In this document: positions 6,947-10,797 of the stretch, one piece after another
Layout: every line of letters starts with the position of its first letter
How positions within the stretch are numbered: the stretch's first letter is position 1
Assembly (NCBI GenBank): GCA_949840605.1
Contig: CATKXN010000095.1
Location: 1-10,797 of the forward strand
Source of the DNA: an uncultured Alistipes sp.
GTDB lineage: Bacteria; Bacteroidota; Bacteroidia; Bacteroidales; Rikenellaceae
Length of the DNA stretch: 10,797 nucleotides
Reading direction: 5' to 3'
The notes under the pieces: generated by a model
Seen by the model: only the letters and a program-made list of their open reading frames with translations
Database searches by the model: none
Told to the model about the DNA's origin: nothing
Translations under genes and position numbers: made by a program

Positions 6947-6980
6947 CAAAAAAGGCCTGCATCCCCGGGGATGCAGACCT
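6947..6980 (-). terminator. Intrinsic terminator after the small outer-membrane protein gene
   Basis: On the minus strand, the stem AGGtCTGCATCCCC / GGGGATGCAGgCCT (6953-6980, one mismatch) is followed by TTTTTTGTTT. The inner part folds as GCATCC around a CCGG loop. It lies 21 bp after the stop codon at 7002 and would isolate the fimbrial operon from upstream transcription. No comparable U-tract exists on the other side, so it acts mainly in the minus direction. Confidence 0.9.
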
Positions 6981-7001
6981 TTGTTCCGTGTTTCAGGACG
7001 C

Positions 7002-7550
7002 TCAGAAGCGGTAGCGCCCACCCACCAGCAGGCATCCCGAAGTGCCGATACCGGCTTCGGCATAGGCCGCGATGCGGCCCCCGACCTCGACGCCCACGGG
7101 CGACACCTGGAAGGCGAACAACGTGGATTTGTCGTTCTGCCCTCCGACCTCGGCCTTGGCGAACGACACCCCCGCACCGACCCGCGTATAGAACGACACG
7201 ATCTTCAGGTTGAGCCAGTTCCATTTTACGTTGGGCATCAGAGTCCAGTAGCGGTTCCTGATATCCGAACCGGCGCCCCTGATCTCCTGTGTGTTCGACG
7301 AATAGGCGACCTGCGCCCCGACGCGCAGACTGCCGATCACCCGGAAACTGTAACCCACGGTGACGGCGCCCCACCCCGTGAGATCCGTATCGGAGCCCGA
7401 AGCGGTCAGCAGGTCGCTGTACGCGTCGATCCAGTCCGTCACGGGAGCGAGACCGTAGGAGACGGAAATCTCGCTGCGGCGCGATCCCTGGGCCGCAGCA
7501 GGCACGGCCATTGCCAGAACAACGGCCGCCATCAGCAATTTCTTGATCAT
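7002..7550 (-). CDS. Small outer-membrane beta-barrel protein, function unknown
   Basis: The ATG at 7550 gives 182 residues with a clean signal peptide (MIKKLLMAAVVLAMAVPAAAQ, cleavage after about residue 20). An in-frame ATG at 7655 would start inside the terminator region and delay the signal. The mature part shows alternating polar and nonpolar strands separated by Gly/Asp turns (SEISVSYGL, GAVTVGYSFRVIG, LRVGAQVAYSS, YWTLMPNVKWNWLN, FYTRVGAGVSFAK, VEVGGRIAAYAEAGIG, LLVGGRYRF). It ends in the Phe typical of outer-membrane barrels. Porin-like or scaffold roles are possible. I do not recognise a named family beyond an outer-membrane beta-barrel protein. It lies between two terminators, so it is probably transcribed alone. 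Confidence 0.88.
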   Translation of the reverse strand: MIKKLLMAAVVLAMAVPAAAQGSRRSEISVSYGLAPVTDWIDAYSDLLTASGSDTDLTGWGAVTVGYSFRVIGSLRVGAQVAYSSNTQEIRGAGSDIRNRYWTLMPNVKWNWLNLKIVSFYTRVGAGVSFAKAEVGGQNDKSTLFAFQVSPVGVEVGGRIAAYAEAGIGTSGCLLVGGRYRF

Positions 7551-7602
7551 AATTTTCCGGTTTAAGGGTTTACAGCCGTACATACAGCAAAAACCGCGCT
7601 GC

Positions 7603-7639
7603 AAAAAAAACGGGAGGACTTTTTTCGAAAGCCCTCCCG
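7603..7639 (-). terminator. Intrinsic terminator after the acyl-CoA dehydrogenase gene
   Basis: On the minus strand, CGGGAGG (7633-7639) pairs with CCTCCCG (7611-7617), and the stem is followed by eight T (7603-7610). The loop region contains TTTCGAAA, which may add weak pairing. It begins 23 bp after the dehydrogenase stop and ends the electron-transfer operon. Minus-strand transcription of the next gene must therefore start within the remaining 52 bp or by read-through. Confidence 0.9.
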
Positions 7640-7662
7640 GTAGACGGATTCGCATCCGCAGT

Positions 7663-9387
7663 TTAGTCCTCCTGCTCGACGGCCTTGAACAGCGCGACGT
7701 CCTCCGGCGTGGAGTTCATCACATAGGTATAGGCCTCCGCGATCTTCGCCTCGGCGAGCTTGCAGAAGATGCGCGCCGAAGCGGCGTACTCCTCCACTTC
7801 GCCGGCCTGACGGGCCAGCAGGTAGGTGATGATGATGTGTCCGGCGGTCTCCACCAGGCGGCGGGCATGGAAATCCTTGAATCCGCAGACCTCCTTGTCC
7901 CCGGCCTCGACGCGGGACTGCATCTCCGAGAACTTCACGGTCAGCTCCTTGAGCTTCGTGACCACGGGGCACATCGCCTCTGAATAGCTCTCGGCGGCAT
8001 AGCGTTCGATCTGCTCCATGAACGTGCCTTTCGTCACGGCGTTGATCGCCGCCACGACCTGCAGCTGCGACGTGCCTTCGTAGATGTTCATGATGCGGGC
8101 GTCGCGGTAGATGCGCTCGCAGGGATAGTCCTTCATGAAGCCCGAGCCGCCGTGAATCTGGATGGCGTCGTAGGCCAGCTGGTTCGCGTATTCCGACGAG
8201 AAGAGTTTCACCAGCGGGGTGAAACCGTCGGCGAGACGGTTGTAGAACTTCATCTCCTGGCGCTCCTCCGCTTCGAGCGAACGTTCGTGAGCGATATGGC
8301 CGTACTGCTTGTAGACCTCGACGAAACGCGCCGTTTCATACAGCAGCGCACGCGCGCCCTGCACCTTGGCCTTCATGTTCGACAGCATCTCCGACACGGC
8401 GGCGAACTGGATGATCGGCTTTCCGAACTGGGCGCGCTCGCGGGCATATTTCAGCGCTTCGCGGTAGGCAGCCTCGCAGGTGCCCACCGACTGGGCGCCG
8501 ATGCCCAGACGGGCGGCGTTCATCAGCGACATCACGTATTTGATAAGACCCATCTTCCGGTCGCCGACCAGCTGCGCCGGAGCGTTCGTGAAGACCAGTT
8601 CGCACGTCGGCGATCCCTTGATGCCGAGTTTGTTCTCGATACGGCGCACCTTCACGCCGCCGTCGCGCTTGTCATAGACCAGCATCGAGAGGCCGCGGGC
8701 GTCGGTCGTACCCTCTTCGGTACGCGCCAGCACGAGCGATACCTCGCCGTCGCCGTTGGTGATGAAACGTTTCACGCCGTTCAGCAGCCACGTCTGCTTC
8801 TCCTCCGACCACGTGGCTTTGAGCATCACGGCTCCGAGGTCCGAACCGGCGTCCGGCTCCGTGAGGTCCATGGCGCACGTCGCGCCCGCCGAAACCCACG
8901 GCAGGTATTTCTGTTTGATCTCTTCGGAAGCGAACTCATTGAGCGTCTCGGCGCAGTCCTGCAGCCCCCAGATATTCTCGAAGCTGGCGTCGGCGCGTGC
9001 GACCATCTCGTTGGCCATCACGAAGCAGATCAGCGGGAAGTTCAGTCCGTCGTACTTGCGGGGAAGGGTCATACCGCTCAGACCCGCATCGACGACGGCC
9101 TTCATGTTCTCGACCGTACCCGAAGCATACTCCACGTGGTCGTCGACCACGCGCGGACCCTCGTGGTCCACCCCGTCGGCGTTGGGGGCGATCACCTCGC
9201 CGCAGACCTCGCCGGCGATCTCCAGCACGCGGCGGTAGGAGTCCATAGCGTCGTCGAAATCCTGCGGCGCATAGTCGTAGAGGTCTTTCTCGGCAAAACC
9301 GCGCTCCTTCAGCTCCACGATCTTGCGCATCAGCGGATGCTGGAGGTGGAACTGCAAATCCTTGTTATCTGAAAAGAAATTAGCCAT
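7663..9387 (-). CDS. Acyl-CoA dehydrogenase (FAD-dependent, long form)
   Basis: The 574-residue protein starts at ATG 9387, behind an A-rich leader with AGAAGA. It catalyses the alpha,beta-oxidation of an acyl-CoA, or in anaerobes possibly the reverse reduction of an enoyl-CoA, with electrons passed through ETF. The N-terminal helical domain is followed by the AMDLTEPDAGSD signature (172-183) of the middle beta domain. The C-terminal helices carry RERAQFGKPI (316-325), AIQIHGGSGFMKDYPCERIYRD (from 408) and the catalytic base Glu437 in IYEGTS. About 120 residues beyond the usual end (450-574) form an extra helical domain, as in long FadE/DmdC-like members, against about 380 residues in short butyryl-CoA dehydrogenases. 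Together with etfB and etfA it forms one electron-transfer unit. Substrate chain length cannot be read from the sequence. Confidence 0.96.
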   Translation of the reverse strand: MANFFSDNKDLQFHLQHPLMRKIVELKERGFAEKDLYDYAPQDFDDAMDSYRRVLEIAGEVCGEVIAPNADGVDHEGPRVVDDHVEYASGTVENMKAVVDAGLSGMTLPRKYDGLNFPLICFVMANEMVARADASFENIWGLQDCAETLNEFASEEIKQKYLPWVSAGATCAMDLTEPDAGSDLGAVMLKATWSEEKQTWLLNGVKRFITNGDGEVSLVLARTEEGTTDARGLSMLVYDKRDGGVKVRRIENKLGIKGSPTCELVFTNAPAQLVGDRKMGLIKYVMSLMNAARLGIGAQSVGTCEAAYREALKYARERAQFGKPIIQFAAVSEMLSNMKAKVQGARALLYETARFVEVYKQYGHIAHERSLEAEERQEMKFYNRLADGFTPLVKLFSSEYANQLAYDAIQIHGGSGFMKDYPCERIYRDARIMNIYEGTSQLQVVAAINAVTKGTFMEQIERYAAESYSEAMCPVVTKLKELTVKFSEMQSRVEAGDKEVCGFKDFHARRLVETAGHIIITYLLARQAGEVEEYAASARIFCKLAEAKIAEAYTYVMNSTPEDVALFKAVEQED

Positions 9388-9402
9388 TTGTCTTCTTTTA
9401 TG

Positions 9403-9522
9403 TTTTTGATTTCAGCGGAATAAATTCGGGACTTCGTGAAGGCGGCAAGACAGGAGCATACCGACGTATGTGACTGTCGAAGCCGGCGAGGGAAGTGCCG
9501 AATTTAACCGTTGAAACAAAAA
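9403..9522. repeat. Long imperfect palindrome filling the etfA/dehydrogenase gap
   Basis: The inner arms 9421-9435 and 9492-9506 match in 14 of 15 positions. Further in, GACAG (9449-9453) pairs with CTGTC (9474-9478), and CATAC (9457-9461) pairs with GTATG (9466-9470) around a CGAC loop. GGC (9444-9446) with GCC (9482-9484) adds a short stem. The arms extend outward with small gaps to TTTTTG (9403-9408) and CAAAAA (9517-9522), so the palindrome occupies nearly the whole space between the etfA stop (9523) and the dehydrogenase start (9387). The T-run comes before and the A-run after the stem on either strand, which is not the layout of an intrinsic terminator. It may be a REP/MITE-like repeat or an RNA structure that sets relative expression of the two genes. 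No second copy is in this window. Confidence 0.85.
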
Positions 9523-10542
9523 TTACTTCGAATTTTGTTTGTAGTACTTGATCATCTTCGGGATAATCTCGTTGACATCGCCCGTGATGGCGTAGTCGGC
9601 GATCTTGTTGATCGGAGCCTCGGGATCGGTGTTGATCGAGATCACCATCGACGACTGGTCCATGCCGGCCGTATGCTGGATCTGACCCGAAATACCGCAG
9701 GCGATGTAGAGTTTCGGACGCACCGTGACGCCCGTCTGGCCCACCTGACGCGCATGCTCCGTGAATCCCGCGTCGACGGCGGCGCGGCTGGCGCCCACTT
9801 CTCCGCCCAATACGTCGGCCAGTTCGTGCACCAGCTTGAAGTTCTCTTTCGAACCCATGCCGTAGCCGCCGGCGACGAGAATGCCGGCGCCCTTGATGTC
9901 GATCTTGCGCTCCTCGATCTGGCGGTCGACGATCTTCACCGCGAGGTCCGTGTCCTTGACGAATTTCTTCCAGTCGATCGGCTTCACCTCGCCGGCGCCC
10001 GGCGTCGGGGCGAACTCCTTGCGCATCACGCCCTCGCGGACCGTCGCCATCTGGGGACGGTGGTCGGGGTTGACGATCGTGGCGATGATGTTGCCGCCGA
10101 AGGCGGGACGGATCTGGTACAGCAGGTCCTTGTACTCCCTGCCCGTCTTGGGGTCCTTGTGGTCGCCGATCTCCAGCTGCGTGCAGTCGGCCGTCAGACC
10201 GCTGTGCAGCGCCGACGACACGCGGGGTGCGAAGTCGCGGCCCACGGGCGTAGCGCCGAAGAGCGCGATCTGGGGTTTCTCCTGTTCGATCAGCCCGCAC
10301 AGCACGGCCGTGTGGGGCAGCGTGCGGAACGGGGCGAAGAGTTCGTCGTCGGCCGTCCACACCGTGTCGGCGCCGTAGCGGGCCAGTTCCTTTTCGAGGC
10401 CCGCGAGTTCATGGCCCAGCACGACGGCCTCGAGTTTCACCCCGAGACGATCGGCCAGCTCGCGGCCCTTGGTCAGCAGTTCGAGACTCACGTCGGCGAC
10501 CTTGCCGCCCTCCATCTCGATATATACGAATATATTGTTCAT
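9523..10542 (-). CDS. etfA: Electron transfer flavoprotein alpha subunit
   Basis: The 339-residue protein starts at ATG 10542, 12 bp after the etfB stop. EtfA and EtfB form a heterodimer holding FAD, and carry electrons between acyl-CoA dehydrogenases and other redox partners in the cytoplasm. The N-terminal domain (about 1-190) contains VLGHELAGLEKELARYGAD, LFGATPVGRDFAPRVSSAL (94-112) and LYQIRPAFGGNIIATI (141-156). The C-terminal FAD domain shows AGGYGMGSKENF (224-235), GASRAAVDAGF (250-260), VGQTGVTVRPKLYIACGISG (267-286), QIQHTAGM (287-294) and SINTDPEAPINKIADYAI (302-319). Together these are the ETF alpha signature. Length is usual for the family. Whether this pair does plain or bifurcating electron transfer depends on EtfB residues that lie outside the window. 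Confidence 0.98.
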   Translation of the reverse strand: MNNIFVYIEMEGGKVADVSLELLTKGRELADRLGVKLEAVVLGHELAGLEKELARYGADTVWTADDELFAPFRTLPHTAVLCGLIEQEKPQIALFGATPVGRDFAPRVSSALHSGLTADCTQLEIGDHKDPKTGREYKDLLYQIRPAFGGNIIATIVNPDHRPQMATVREGVMRKEFAPTPGAGEVKPIDWKKFVKDTDLAVKIVDRQIEERKIDIKGAGILVAGGYGMGSKENFKLVHELADVLGGEVGASRAAVDAGFTEHARQVGQTGVTVRPKLYIACGISGQIQHTAGMDQSSMVISINTDPEAPINKIADYAITGDVNEIIPKMIKYYKQNSK

Positions 10543-10554
10543 CTCCGAAGCGTA

Positions 10555-10797
10555 TTAACCGAGCGTGTGGCTCGCAATAAGTTCAACCATCAGTGAATTG
10601 ATATCCTCGTCGGCGGCCGTGAGCTTCTTGGCCTCCTTGGCGGCGAAGACCACGTTCTCGATCTTCTTGACCTTCGTGGGCGAACCCTGCAGGCCGAGCT
10701 GTGCGGGATCGGGATCGACGTCGGCGGCGGCCCACTCCACAATCTGCAGATACTCCTTCGCGGCGGCACGCTGTGCGGCGGGCGATTCGGGCGCCGC
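10555..10797 (-). CDS. etfB: Electron transfer flavoprotein beta subunit, C-terminal part (cut by window edge)
   Basis: Only the last 80 residues are in the window, ending at the TAA at 10555-10557. The fragment contains VEWAAADVDPDPAQLGLQGSP followed by TKVKKIENVVFAAKEAKKL. It matches the conserved C-terminal region of ETF beta in which an Asp-rich loop is followed by the IGLxGSPTKV motif. The reading frame is open to base 10797 without a break. An apparent start at 10740 is an internal GTG (Val), not the true start. The position directly before etfA is the usual gene order, and the 12-bp gap indicates co-transcription. Confidence 0.95.
   Translation of the reverse strand, partial: AAPESPAAQRAAAKEYLQIVEWAAADVDPDPAQLGLQGSPTKVKKIENVVFAAKEAKKLTAADEDINSLMVELIASHTLG

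Noticed and set aside
8281..8288. Second ACGTTCGT core, possible partner of the leader inverted repeat
   Set aside because: It lies within conserved dehydrogenase codons, far from any promoter. An 8-mer is expected by chance at about this frequency in 10 kb.
8152..9372. Plus-strand open frame of 406 codons opposite the dehydrogenase
   Set aside because: The opposite strand encodes a complete acyl-CoA dehydrogenase with both signatures. This frame mirrors its codons.
9398..10360. Minus-strand frame running through etfA and the palindrome
   Set aside because: It is out of frame with etfA and highly Arg-rich. The tail translated from the palindrome has no protein-like character.
9511..10596. 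Plus-strand open frame of 361 codons opposite etfA
   Set aside because: It crosses the etfA coding region and the etfB end. It is rich in His/Arg/Leu/Val and has no homology I recognise.

Overview
The window looks like chromosomal DNA from a GC-rich member of the Bacteroidales, most likely Alistipes or a close relative. The evidence is the type V pilus (FimA/Mfa-type) lipoprotein cluster with DUF3575 and DUF3868 genes, the A-rich ribosome-binding leaders without a strong Shine-Dalgarno, and a base composition far above that of Bacteroides. The genus is an inference from these traits. All ten genes I can support lie on the minus strand, so the window is best read from right to left. The long plus-strand frames are antisense shadows of these genes.

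Right part (10797 to 7603): an electron-transfer operon. The 3' end of etfB is followed after 12 bp by etfA, then by a 135-bp gap, then by a 574-residue acyl-CoA dehydrogenase and a clear intrinsic terminator. The two ETF subunits would accept electrons from, or exchange them with, the flavin of the dehydrogenase. The etfA/dehydrogenase gap is almost filled by one long, centred palindrome (9403-9522) with the T-run before and the A-run after the stem, so it is not an ordinary terminator.

Middle (7602 to 6712): a single gene for a small exported, probably outer-membrane beta-barrel protein, closed by a strong hairpin terminator. A 235-bp regulatory gap follows. It holds a 9-bp inverted repeat next to a possible promoter of the Bacteroidetes type and leads into the pilus operon.

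Left part (6711 to 1): a compact pilus/fimbria operon with gaps of 11-39 bp. The order is a DUF3575 outer-membrane barrel, a DUF3868 protein with an OmpA-like region and a TPR-like tail, and then at least five consecutive signal-bearing, mostly lipoprotein genes of the FimB/Mfa2/fimbrillin type. The last is cut by the window edge and carries the N-terminal C-x(7)-C-P pattern typical of Mfa2/FimB anchors. In known type V pili such lipoproteins are exported, lipidated, carried to the outer membrane and assembled by donor-strand exchange. Here the first lipoprotein is the best candidate for the main shaft subunit, the last looks most like the anchor, and those between are candidate minor or tip subunits. 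I saw no tRNA, rRNA, CRISPR array, insertion sequence or transposase.
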